NCBI GenBank assembly: GCA_036346205.1 | Contig: JARFJB010002087.1 | Span: 6,801,001 to 6,865,000 of the forward strand | Source of the DNA: Vesta saturnalis | Lineage: Eukaryota; Arthropoda; Insecta; Coleoptera; Lampyridae | Length of the DNA: 64,000 nt | Reading direction: 5' to 3' | Part shown: in pieces, positions 1-10,336 of the stretch | How positions within the stretch are numbered: position 1 is the stretch's first letter | Layout of the letters: every line of letters starts with the position of its first letter | The notes under the pieces: generated by a model | What the model was told of the DNA's origin: nothing | The model's database searches: none | What the model saw: the letters and a program-made list of their open reading frames with translations, nothing else | Position numbers and translations under genes: made by a program

Positions 1-1903
1 CAGCATTAATTAGAATTTGAAAATTGGACTTAGTGCTATTTGAAATTGAAACATGTGACAGCGGTGTTTGCAAACCAACTGGTTAACTTTATGAATGAAA
101 ATAGTATTAAATTGCAAGATAATTTATTTTTCTTAATAAAAGTCAGTGATACAGAGGTACATAATAACAGATATAAATTTTCAAAGAAAATGTAATCCTA
201 AATAACTATGGAAACTGAGATAAAGTTGCATAAAATTAGGAAAAAAGAAAAAAAAACACAGAAAGTTTTCTCCTGATCCAGTTATAACTTGACAAACACT
301 ATTTTCAGAAGATTCTTCTTCATTAGCAGAGTGTATAATTTTTTTATAAAAGTCAAGCTTGTTAATATCTTGCCAATCTTCTCCAAAATGAGCCTTTAAC
401 AAATTATTGACAGACTCTGCTTTCTTTTTATCAGAAATTTTTGCAACTGTTAGGATGTTAGAATTAGACATAAGTGTCATGTTTTTCCCTCTTTTTAATA
501 CATATAGATTCACACCCATGTTAGTTTTGTACAATGTCTCGCCTTATACGGTAACACTATTTTTTTCTTTGGTCACAATAAATCTTTTACTGGCATTAAA
601 TTGGAAATGCCAGCTTCCTGGAGGTTCTAAATGTGCAGTGCTAAGCTGTTTCCAGTCATACGCTTTCCAATCACTTTCAAGCCACAAAACTTTAGAATAT
701 TTTTAGATAATTTCTTTAGGGTTCGTGATATTATTAGTTTTTTTTATCCTAGTTCAAATCAAACCAAATACTCGGTCCGGTGGCATGAATGAATGGCCTA
801 CTACAGGAAAAATCACTTCAACAGATCTAATGTTGCTGTGTGCAAAGTTATGGACCCAACTGCACAGCATACCCATCATAATTGTGTTCTTATTTTGCCC
901 CCTATATCCATCGGCAAAGAGACGAACTTTTAAAATAATGTGGGATTCAAATGCATAATGGCACAAATAATGGAAAAGTGCAGAACTTATAAGTCTTGGT
1001 CTGTCCAAAGAAATGCTGTAACATTAGTTGGACTTAGTTTGGTTGATGATGAACCAGCTACAACAGTCAAATTGTATAAATTATACTGTTGTGAAAAGTA
1101 GGCTTTTTGATCTGGTAATTTTGGAAGAGCTAGATTTTTTTGGCAGCCGAAAGAGAATGTTTCTTCTACTTCTTCCTCTTTCTGCAACAACTGCAAAAAA
1201 GCTTTTGCTTTTGCTTTATCAATTTTATGTTTGAGTAACATTGCTTTCTTTTTCCCTTCATCTTTCTCATTTTTTAGAGATTCTGCAAACCGTATGCATT
1301 CTGAACAAACATCTTTCTGGGGAGTTCCAAAACCAAAAAGCTATTGCGACATACTCAAAGTAAATTTCCATTTACCTGCTTTACGTGGTAATAAGTTGTT
1401 ACTTCTTTACCTTACAACTTCTCGAACCATCTCTAATGCGTTTACGTTTTGAAATACCACTTGAACAGTACTTAAAAAGTATCATATCTTGATAAATTTT
1501 ATTCTTTCTATCATAAAATAATGCGTCAAACGATCTTATATCTCCCATACTTAATGTTTTACACTTGTAGGTTCCATTACTCGTATTGTGGGAAAACGTT
1601 GGATATTCAGGAAGGGCCATTGCAGAATACCTGTTTAATAGTACATTTTGATAATGTGAATTCAATAAAAATAAATTAATATCAACTACCTACATTAGTT
1701 CTGTTCTTACAAATCGCTTATGCGTTTGAAGCTGAACGGACTTCTTCCTTGCTTCGTGAGGTCCTCTTTTTGAAATAACTTTGGAATCTTCCGACATTTT
1801 AACCAACTTTAAAATGAATTAGTTAAATACATACACCTTGAAACAGATAACAAACTTACAATGCCAGCATATGACTGCAAGCATCATCTTGCGGCCTGTC
1901 ACC
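1..1903. repeat. 1.9-kb duplicated segment, copy 1
   Basis: This stretch recurs at 6653-8553 in the same orientation with about 98% identity by eye; differences are scattered substitutions and 1-3 base indels. Copy 1 starts at the first base of the window, so its left limit is unknown. On the right the match ends after gcctgtcacc, where copy 1 runs straight into a poly-T tract and copy 2 into Penelope-like sequence. The segment carries the decayed DUF7869-like gene on the minus strand. Confidence 0.95.
181..1797 (-). pseudogene. DUF7869-like multicopy protein, broken copy 1
   Basis: On the minus strand the ATG at 1797 opens a frame beginning MSEDSKVISKRG. After about 29 codons there is a plausible intron (GTAAGAACAG donor, AACAG acceptor near 1632). 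Then follow, with frameshifts, a block containing GFGTPRK and a Cys-rich stretch, a Lys-rich helix, QKNLALPKLPDQ, then RLFADGYRGQNKN, and FPVVGHSFMPPDRVFG. The last two blocks are hallmarks of an arthropod multicopy family I know as DUF7869; the D..GGQN and GHS..D..FG motifs look like acidic catalytic residues of a transposase-like fold, which is inference. A stop follows GSRSCKVKK, the frame shifts after FLWTDQD, and a stop follows VFGLI. No function can be assigned with confidence. The gene is dead, and both copies share these main lesions. Confidence 0.75.
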
Positions 1904-1924
1904 TTTTTTTTTTTTTTTTTTTTT
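1904..1924 (-). other. Poly(A) tail of the minus-strand LINE (poly-T on +)
   Basis: A run of about 21 T lies immediately left of a minus-strand LINE ORF2 and directly abuts the end of duplicated copy 1. This is the expected 3' poly(A) end of a target-primed insertion. Confidence 0.85.
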
Positions 1925-2060
1925 ATATTTAGTAAATTAACAATCAGAACTAGTTATAAATTATAATAAATAAGTGTTCTATGAGTTAATATGATGACGT
2001 TATTACATGAGGGGAATCCATCCATCGATGTTATCCCGTTACAATGGAGCTAACCTCCTT

Positions 2061-4672
2061 TTAGATCGTTGGGCCATTTTTCATTTTAGTCTTCTTGGTG
2101 GAGGATCTTGATGTAGATTTGCTGCAAGAATGTTTTGGGCTTGTATCGTAAAAGTGTTTATTACTTCGTTTAGTTATCTCTTCTTCTATTGTTGCAATAT
2201 CTAAGTCGGTGTGTAGTGTTAGATTGCTGACATACCACTGCAGTAGCAAGCATTCTTAAGGTTTTGATTGCATCCTTTGAATGATGTTAACATTGGATTT
2301 GCAAGAGCAGCCCCAAAGTTCAATGGCATAGGTCCATATAGGTTAATTATTACTTTATAAAGTAGGATTTTATTTTCAAGAGCGAGGCAGGACTTCCTGC
2401 CTAGCGAAGTACATTTTTAATACGCAGATCAATCTCTTTCCTTTTTTAAGATGTGTGTCTTCCATGTGAGTCGTTTGTCTAGATGAAGTCCTAGGTAGCG
2501 GGCTTCATCTGCTCGTGGACCATTATGTTGTTTAGATACACTGGTGGACAGTCACTGTGATTTAGATGAGTTAACGTAGGTACTTTTAGTTTCGTTAACT
2601 TTTATTCGCCATTTGTTTAGCCAGGTTTGTAGGATAGATAAGTGGTTTTGTAAGTTGAAGGATGCAGTGTGAGGATTAACATGACTAGTAAGGACAGTGT
2701 CATCAGCAAATGTGCTTATGTATGTATCGTCTGTTGTAGGGACATCTGAGGTATATAGTATATATAGTAATGGTCCAAGGACACTTCCTTGAGGCACTCC
2801 AGAGATGATTGGTTGGAGGTCAGAATACTGTTGACCATATTTTATTTGGAAATAACGATCTGTCAAGTAAGATCTAAATAAGAGGTAGTACTCACTTGGC
2901 ATGAGCTTTTTAATCTTGTGTAGGAGACCAGCATGCCACACTTTATCAAACGCCTGTTTAATATCTATAAATACTGCAGGACAGTGAGATTTGGATTCTA
3001 GAGCTGCATTGATAATGTTAACAACTCTATGGCATTGTTGTACCGTAGAATGATGTCTCCTAAATCCAAACTGGTGATCTGGTATGCAGTTTTCAACTAA
3101 GTCACTATCATATAGTCTTCTGATCATGAGCTTTTCCAAGAGTTTAGACAGGAGGGCAATAAACTTATTGGGCGGTAAGATCCAACATCTTCAGCGGGTT
3201 TGCCAGGCTTTAGTATTAGGATAATTTGTGCAAATTTTAGCGATGACGGCCAGTACTGAAGACGTAAAATAGAGTTGAACAAATTTCGTAGAAATAGTAT
3301 ACTGCTCCTGGGCAATTCAGTGAGCACCTTAGCTGTAATTAGGTCATACCCGGGCTTTCTTATTGTTTAGGTGTTGAATTTCGTCAAGCACTTCAGTATA
3401 CTAATCTTGATGGGTAAGACATTTGTAGCGGGACCTGGAGGGAGGCTTGGATTTCGTCATCAGGTACATTAGAGTGGGAGGAAAACTTCAGCAAAGTGTT
3501 GGGCAAAAGATCTGCCTTTTCTTGGTCTGTTCTGGCCCATTCATTGTTTGGTTTTCTTAGTGGTGGATTTACAACCTGTGGTCTTTTATTTGCTTTGGAG
3601 ACTTTCCAGATACTGTTGTCTGCACGAGATAGTGAAGTTAGATAGTGTTGAAAGGTTTCTTGCTTCAACTTTTTTATTTTGTTCTTTATGGTGTTAGCCA
3701 GCCTATTGCATATTGTTTTATCAGCTGGGTTGCGCGTTCTGTGCCATTTCGATCTTGCCCTCCTCTTCTGTCGTATGAGCTCAAGTATTTCATTAGGAAT
3801 ATTACCATCTTCACGTACCTCATTTGTAATTTTAGGTGTTGAGTGCCATTGCTTTTTGTACCGTTGTAATGATGTGGTCAGCGGCCTTTTCTAGTTCGAG
3901 GGGTTTGAAGGCTTATATTGGCTTGTAAATTATCATGCAGAAAACTTCTATATGCTTCCCAGTCAGTTTTATTATTATATAGTGATGGTTTAGGTTGCCT
4001 TTTAATAATTGTGGTGCTTGTTGTAGCAATAACAGGAGTGTGATCAGATGATAGGTCAGCGCTGCTAACTATGTTCGTATAGTTAGAAGAAATCCCATTG
4101 TGACAAAGAAGTCAAAATCAGGTACTTTATGCAAGTCCGTGGGCCAGTACGTAGGCTCCCCAGTGGATAAATAACCATAGTTTTTTCACGCATAAGATCG
4201 TATAAAGCTCGACCTCTGGTAGTAATTAGTCGTGAACCCCAGTAAGTATGTTTGAATTGTAGTCTCCGCCGCATATAAAATTGCTGCCAAGAGACTGAAA
4301 GAATGGTTTGAGGTCGTTTTTGGTAAGTCTATGCCTAGGTGGGCAATAAACAACTGAAATTATAATCGGATTTGGTAATTTATACACTTGAATAGTAGTT
4401 GCTTGTAGAAATGGTTCATGATACCTTTCTAATTCATGATGAGCAATTGAGCTTTTTATTAAGATAGCTGTACCTCCGTGCGCTGTACCATCCGGATGTT
4501 CTGTGTGATAGCAAGTATAGTGAGGTATCCTTAGAAAGGATCTATTTGTAAGATGTGTTTCCGATATAAGAAATATATCTATATTGTTTAATTTTAAGAA
4601 TATCTCGATTTCGTGTATTTTTTACAGAATGCCGTTGGCATTCCATAAGGATATACGTAGAGATTTAGCCAT
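2061..4672 (-). pseudogene. LINE ORF2: endonuclease plus reverse transcriptase, broken
   Basis: From the ATG at 4672 the frame opens with MAKSLRISLWNANGI, the N-terminal strand of an APE-type endonuclease. Further blocks include LISETHLT and HHELERYHEP (both endonuclease region). The RT follows: YRPISLLPS (3124-3327), then at 2552-3139 PDHQFGFRRHHST, FIDIKQAFDKVWH, GVPQGSVLGPLLY and the catalytic FADD box. The C-terminal tail at 2061-2249 includes WYVSNLTLHTDL, typical of Jockey ORF2. At least five frameshifts or stops break the frame. The protein would nick target DNA and copy element RNA. FADD in place of YADD is normal in Jockey. Clade assignment rests on the SLWNANG start and the tail. 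Confidence 0.85.
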
Positions 4673-4690
4673 TATCGAACAAGTTTGCTT

Positions 4691-6180
4691 ATAACTGTGG
4701 ACAACATGTTTATTACCATGTTATTTTGTTGCATCAGTTGAGAAAACATCCTGTGGCATGCCCGAGTTAATGCCAACTTCTTTTGAAAGGAACCCGTCAA
4801 CTTTGACACATATTGTGTTTCATCAAGAAAACTAGAAATCTAGTTGAGGAGTGTATCATTTAACCCAAACGAGGTAAATAAACACTTATGCCAAACTTAG
4901 TCAAATGCTTTTGAGATAATTAAAGCCACTACAACTGTTTCATCGGATTATTCTAATGTATTTTTCCAAACTTGGGTCACATATGAAAGAAGATCACCTG
5001 TTGAAAGACTCTTCCTAATCCATATTGGTGGTCACTAAGGTGTTTGTTAGTTCCAAGGAACAAGAGCTGTTGCTGATTGATGGCTTTTTCCTTGATTTTA
5101 GACAAAATGGAAATGATGGCAATTGGTCCGTAGTTCGAGGAATCGGTCTTATCGCCTTTTTTGGGAATAGGTTGAACTTTTGATAACTTTCATACTGAAT
5201 AAGATTCCCTAGACAACATAGGAATCCAATAGAGCTTAAATAGGACTGGTACTAATTCGGGGAAACATTTGTTTACGTCAATAGCTAGGATACCGTCTGA
5301 GCCAATCGCTTTATTGAGATCAAGCCTATTAATGAAACGATTCTAGGAGCTCGTACCGAAAATAAATTGGTTTCATAGTATATGAAGAAGAGTTGACTAG
5401 GGGCACATCTTTTCCAGAATCACTGTGACTCGAGTTTGATACACATAAAACAGCAAAAGATTGGCTTTGTCTACAGAATCTGCAACTACATGTCCGTCAA
5501 AGGATATCACCGGAGGAAAAGAAGATTTACTGAAGTTTTTACTGATGAATTTAGCTAAACTATGTAATTTACGACTGAAAAAAGGAGATGTTCATTGCAT
5601 TTTTGTTGTTCAAACAACTTTTTAACTTTAGTAACAACACTTTCACAGGTATTTCTTGCATCAACGTAGTCTGCATGGCCCTCGACCGTTTTATTAAATT
5701 TCCATTTAGTATAAGATTTATTTTTCAAAGACATTGCATCAGCACAAGACTTATTCAATCAGGGTTGTGAACGAGAATGGCCTATAAGACTTTGTTTTGA
5801 ATTCGTATTGAAGTATGTAACTGCATGTCCATGAGGATAAATTCAGTTACTGAAAGAGAAATATTAATATTAACTCCATGGAAAGGTTGCAGAGAAATCC
5901 CGTAAATCACTAGACCTAGTGGGGAAGGAACTGAAGTTTTATAAACAACTGCGTTTGATGTCAGAAAGAGATCTAAAACACGTGCAGTATGGTTAGGATT
6001 ACCAGAGGTTCTTGTGGGTTCAGTAATCATTTACGTTAGATCATATAAAATAGAAAATATTTCTACACTATGACTAGCAAGATTAGAAGTAGATGAAAAT
6101 TGAAGCCAATTAGAGTTATGAACATTGAAATCTCCCATAATTGAGATATCACAAGATGGAAGCTGAGACAGGAGATTACC
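4691..6180 (-). pseudogene. Second LINE ORF2 (endonuclease plus RT), heavily decayed
   Basis: Minus-strand translation recovers pieces of one ORF2. The endonuclease motif IMGDFNVHNSNW and LDLFLTSNAVV lie at 5782-6180. A linker with SWKF-like and ARNTCESVV motifs lies at 5555-5758. RT motifs lie at 4800-5340: KAIGSDGI, VQPIPKKGDKT, LSDHQYGFRKSLSTGD, VVALIISKAFD and VWH. The sequence stops before the GVPQGS and YADD boxes, so the catalytic half is missing. Similar proteins in arthropods are often annotated as mobile element jockey or RTE; I leave the clade open. The endonuclease end at 6180 is fused to Penelope-like sequence. Confidence 0.75.
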
Positions 6181-6400
6181 TAAAAGAGTTTGCAAACTAC
6201 TATCTGAAGTAGTGACTATTTTCAAATTAATTTTGGAAAAGATTCTAGATAGACCCTTTGTATAAGCCGGATAGTTTGGTAACTATATTCATAGCCACTT
6301 CATCTGAAAACCCATTGTACGCAGCAATTCCCTTAATAGTGCGCAATTCCTTATTATAATTTTGAACTGAAAGACGAAAATGTTGATTTAATGAAACGTG
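6181..6400 (-). pseudogene. Penelope-like element fragment (RT-to-GIY-YIG linker)
   Basis: The reverse complement of 6183-6252 matches 8916-8985 at about 66 of 70 bases, and there it leads directly into a GIY-YIG domain. Upstream on this strand the translation gives ELRTIKGIAAYNGFSDE and SGLYKGS, which fits the region between RT and endonuclease of Penelope-like elements. It is joined at about 6180 to a LINE endonuclease in the same frame, so a chimeric 64-codon frame (6031-6225) exists but is an accident of rearrangement. Confidence 0.6.
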
Positions 6401-6652
6401 TGCTGGGAAATGTAGATGGGGACGTAAAGTTGATTTTCATCTTGTGGTGCTCATCAGAACGGCACAAGATGAAAATAAATGAGCCTATTAGATGCAAAGG
6501 ACGCCAAGTCACTCATAAGTCATATTTAGCAATTAACAAAAAACCGTTTTCTTCATTACTAATTAACATTTAGCCCTATAATTTTGCATATTGGTATGTT
6601 TCTAATATAAGACACTTATTAAGTGCAAATATATAATCAGAGATGTTTCCAG
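6401..6652. other. Unassigned AT-rich spacer
   Basis: About 250 bases between the Penelope-like fragment and duplicated copy 2. I see no gene or repeat in it, apart from the short near-repeat catcttgtg/cacaagatg, which could form a small hairpin around 6437-6475. Confidence 0.4.
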
Positions 6653-8553
6653 CAGCATTAATTAGAATTTGAAAATTGGACTTAGTGCTATTTGAAATTG
6701 AAACATGTGACAGCGGTGTTTGCAAACCAACTGGTTAACTTTATGAATGAAAATAGTATTAAATTGCAAGATAATTTATTTTTCTTAATAAAAGTCAGTG
6801 ATACAGAGGTACATAATAACAGATATAAATTTTCAAAGAAAATGTAATCCTAAATAACTATGGGAAACTGAGATAAAGTTGCATAAAATTAGGAAAAAAG
6901 AAAAAAAAACACAGAAAGTTTTCTCCTGATCCAGTTATAACTTGACAAACACTATTTTCAGAAGATTCTTCTTCATTAGCAGAGTGTATAATTTTTTTAT
7001 AAAAGTCAAGCTTGTTAATATCTTGCCAATCTTCTCTAAAATGAGCCTTTAACAAATTATTGACAGACTCTGCTTTCTTTTTATCAGAAATTTTTGCAAC
7101 TGTTAGGATGTTAGAATTAGACATAAGTGTCATGTTTTTCCCTCTTTTTAATACATATAGATTCACACCCATGTTAGTTTTGTACAATGTCTCGCCTTAT
7201 ACGGTAACACTATTTTTTTCTTTGGTCACAATAAATCTTTTACTGGCATTAAATTGGAAATGCCAGCTTCCTGGAGGTTCTAAATGTGCAGTGCTAAGCT
7301 GTTTCCAGTCATACGCTTTCCAATCACTTTCAAGCCACAAAACTTTAGATTATTTTTCGATAATTTCTTTAGGGTTCGTGATATTATTAGTTTTTTTTAT
7401 CCTAGTTCAAATCAAACCAAATACTCGGTCCGGTGGCATGAATGAATGGCCTACTACAGGAAAAATCACTTCAACAGATCTAATGTTGCTGTGTGCAAAG
7501 TTATGGACCCAACTGCACAGCATACCCATCATAATTGTGTTCTTATTTTGCCCCCTATATCCATCGGCAAAGAGACGAACTTTTAAAATAATGTGGGATT
7601 CAAATGCATAATGGCACAAATAATGGAAAAGTGCAGAACTTATAAGTCTTGGTCTGTCCAAAGAAATGCTGTAACATTTGTTGGACTTAGTTTGGTTGAT
7701 GATGAACCAGCTACAACAGTCAAATTGTATAAATTATACTGTTGTGAAAAGTAGGATTTTTGATCTGGTAATTTTGGAAGAGCTAGATTTTTTTGGCAGC
7801 CGAAAGGGAATGTTTCTTCTACTTCTTCCTCTTTCTGCAACAACTGAAAAAAAGCTTTTGCCTTTGCTTTATCAATTTTATGTTTGAGTAACATTGCTTT
7901 CTTTTTCCCTTCATCTTTCTCATTTTTAGAGATTCTGCAAACCGTATGCATTCTGAACAAACATCTTTCTGGGAGTTCCAAAACCAAAAGCTATTGCGAC
8001 ATACTCAAAGTAAATTTCCATTTACCTGCTTTACGTGGTAATAAGTTGTTACTTCTTTACCTTACCACTTCTCGAACCATCTCTAATGCGTTTACGTTTT
8101 GAAATACCACTTGAACAGTACTTAAAAAGTATCATATCTTGATAAATTTTATTCTTTCTATCATAAAATAATGCGTCAAACGATCTTATATCTCCCATAC
8201 TTAATGTTTTACACTTGTAGGTTCCATTACTCGTATTGTGGGAAAACGTTGGATATTCAGGAAGGGCCATTGCAGAATACCTGTTTAATAGTACATTTTG
8301 ATAATGTGAATTCAATAAAAATAAATTAATATCAACTACCTACATTAGTTCTGTTCTTACAAATCGCTTATGCGTTTGAAGCTGAACGGACTTCTTCCTT
8401 GCTTCGTGAGGTCCTCTTTTTGAAATAACTTTGGAATCTTCCGACATTTTAACCAACTTTAAAATGAATTAGTTAAATACATACACCTTGAAACAGATAA
8501 CAAACTTACAATGCCAGCATATGACTGCAAGCATCATCTTGCGGCCTGTCACC
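6653..8553. repeat. 1.9-kb duplicated segment, copy 2
   Basis: Second copy of the segment at 1-1903, same orientation, offset about 6650. Both ends are inside the window. It begins at cagcattaattagaatttg after an unrelated spacer and ends after gcctgtcacc, followed by Penelope-like sequence. No terminal inverted repeat or clear target duplication was seen at its ends. Confidence 0.95.
6858..8447 (-). pseudogene. DUF7869-like multicopy protein, broken copy 2
   Basis: Same gene as at 181-1797, read on the minus strand from the ATG at 8447. The order of blocks is the same: short first exon, putative intron of about 75 bases (acceptor near 8282), Cys-containing GFGTPRK region, NLALPKLPDQK, RLFADGYRGQNKN, PVVGHSFMPPDRVFG, and a C-terminal segment with LKAHFREDWQDINK. 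The frameshift after FLWTDQD and the stops after SGKVKK and VFGLI are shared with copy 1, so the gene was already dead when the segment was duplicated. Each copy also has private differences (for example FREDW here, FGEDW in copy 1). Confidence 0.75.
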
Positions 8554-8910
8554 TGACACACGATTCTTGATGTTGTTGGCCAATATGGACTTGGCTGTTT
8601 ATGAAACAGAATTAAACTGGACAGTCTGCAAATGAACCTCATGTTTCAAGCGCTGCATTATACGCAAAAGACGGTTTTTGAATATCAACGAAGTTTTTAC
8701 ACATGGAGTTTTACAATACGAATACACTGGTGCATATAACTCATCTAAAGTATCAAGGAATGGGAGACTGTCATTTGTCTCCATCTCATAGATAAATTTG
8801 ATTGTCGGAAATTTAGAATTTAAAGTTTCTACAAAGTTCTAAACACTACAAATTTTAGTATTAAGGATCGCAAACACATCATCTACGTATCTAATCCATT
8901 GGATCAATTG
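8554..8910 (-). pseudogene. Penelope-like element RT fragment
   Basis: On the minus strand 8599-8910 reads WIRYVDDVFAILNTK, with a YVDD catalytic box, then KFPTIKFIYEMETNDSLPF and LDTL. This is the palm and following region of a Penelope-like reverse transcriptase, which copies its own RNA at exposed 3' ends. After LDTL the frame degrades (a stop, then YCKTPC where YRKPT is usual). It points away from the GIY-YIG half at 8925-9266, so the element has been inverted or broken between RT and endonuclease. Confidence 0.7.
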
Positions 8911-8924
8911 GTCTATCTAAAATA

Positions 8925-9266
8925 TTTTCCAAAATTAATTTGAAAATAGTCACTACTTCAGATAATAGTTTGCAAACTCTTTTAGCAAATCCAAAAGATA
9001 AAGTGTATAAGCAGGATAGGTCGGGAATTTATAAAATTAATTGTAAAAATTGTGAACAAATAGATGTGGGGCAAACTAAACGACCTATCAAAATTTGCTT
9101 TAAAGAACATTTAGCTCATATAAGATACAAACGTTGGGACAAGCCTGCCGTAACCCTACGTATATTTGATAGAAATCATGTAGTAGATAAGGTATCCTTA
9201 ATCAAACATGTTAATAATAAGAACGAACTTGATTATTATGAAAGTTTAGAGCTTTACGCTACTTAG
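8925..9266 (+). pseudogene. Penelope-like GIY-YIG endonuclease domain
   Basis: The plus-strand frame ending at 9266 reads a linker (KIVTTSDNSLQTLL), NPKDKVYKQDRSG, then GIYKINCKNCEQ, VGQTKRPIK and FKEHL, a GIY-YIG nuclease of the type fused to Penelope RTs. GIY is intact; the usual YIG reads DVG, so one motif Tyr is lost. A Cys pair (CKNC) typical of these domains is present. The RT half at 8554-8910 lies head-to-head on the other strand. Downstream at 9449 is a hammerhead-core-like motif, as expected in a Penelope long terminal region. Confidence 0.8.
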
Positions 9267-9333
9267 AACTCATTAAATTTTCACTTTCTCTTTCACTTTA
9301 ACCAGATAAGCAACGAAGCGTTACTGGCTGATG

Positions 9334-9346
9334 CTATATATACATA

Positions 9347-9412
<66 letters not shown>
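9334..9412. repeat. (TA)n microsatellite
   Basis: About 60 uninterrupted bases of alternating T and A, preceded by a short interrupted stretch. Confidence 0.95.
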
Positions 9413-9415
<3 letters not shown>

Positions 9416-9448
9416 TAGAAATTTCCTCTAGTTGGCCCTAGCCGACCG

Positions 9449-9476
9449 CTGATGATGATAGCGTAGCTATTGAAAC
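9449..9476 (+). ncRNA. Hammerhead-core-like motif (candidate ribozyme)
   Basis: CTGATGA is followed by a stem (gatagc / gctatt around gta) and then GAAAC, the order of the hammerhead catalytic core. One extra base separates CTGATGA from the stem, and flanking stem I is not obvious. It lies about 180 bases after a Penelope-like GIY-YIG frame on the same strand; Penelope-like elements are known to carry hammerhead ribozymes in their terminal repeats. Activity is not established. Confidence 0.4.
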
Positions 9477-9479
9477 GCG

Positions 9480-10336
9480 TTCGTTGTTTTTTAATTTTGT
9501 GTGGTACGTGGGTGTATTTTGTTTGTTACAGATCCCGCCACAGTTCCAGTGTTCCAGATTCTTCAACTAAAATAAATGTTCCATTATATGGTATTAGTGA
9601 AAAGAATTATCCAAGAGTTTTTCAAGTGGTGGTGGCCTGGGGAAGTAAAGGTGGCGTCATATTCTCAATATCACCTTGGTCCCCCACTATACAACCGAAA
9701 TGATTTTGAGAATGATACGATACTTTTATACAGAGTAATTTATAATATGTGGGAAAATTTTTCAGAGCGTGTTTTTGACACAGGAACAAGAAGAAAAGTT
9801 CATGTAGTTTTGAAGTTACGGGCTTTTTAATAAGCAATTGATTTTTGACAAAAAAAAATAACATATAACGATAATAACTCATAGCAAATCTTGAAAGTGA
9901 CAACCGTAAACTATGACAGCTGTTTCTATCATCTGATGCATTGATTCGCGCAGACGTTTAATAATTCCGGATTATTTCACCAGATAATAAATATTTAAGG
10001 TGACCAAAAAACGAAATATAAAGGATCTGGCGATGTAAGATGCTAGATTTGTGGACCTGTATACTCTCGAACAGCTACATTAAAATAAAAAGAGAAGCTA
10101 TCAAGATTCCAATTTTGATTTTTAACATTAATGCTTGATTAATTGTTTCGATCGCCTCAGCAACCAGTATCCTTAAAAGTTTTAAAATAAATGTTTATGA
10201 TTATTGGCGATAAAAAAGAATAATACACATGAACTCATCAGTAAAATGTCTCACTTGACTCGGAGCCTTAAAATGCTCGGCACAAAGTGCCTCGTATTCA
10301 TATTTACTTCAAATCACAAAAAATGGATGTAAAAAA
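9480..10336. other. AT-rich region without recognised gene
   Basis: Short frames occur on both strands near 9470-9900, but none has recognisable motifs and they overlap on opposite strands. Nothing else identified. Confidence 0.5.

Larger units (their letters stand above)
1904..4690 (-). mobile_element. Jockey-type LINE, 5'-truncated
   Basis: A minus-strand non-LTR retrotransposon runs from the poly(A) at 1904 to the ORF2 start near 4672. ORF1 (gag) is not visible upstream, so the copy is 5'-truncated or interrupted. The other side adjoins a different decayed LINE. No target-site duplication matching the sequence before the poly-T was found near 4690. Confidence 0.8.

Noticed and set aside
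4083..4274. Separate 63-codon gene on the minus strand
   Set aside because: Lies within the decayed endonuclease part of the Jockey-type LINE.
7060..7611. 183-codon plus-strand frame in duplicated copy 2
   Set aside because: Antisense to the DUF7869-like gene whose minus-strand translation shows the recognisable motifs; broken in copy 1.
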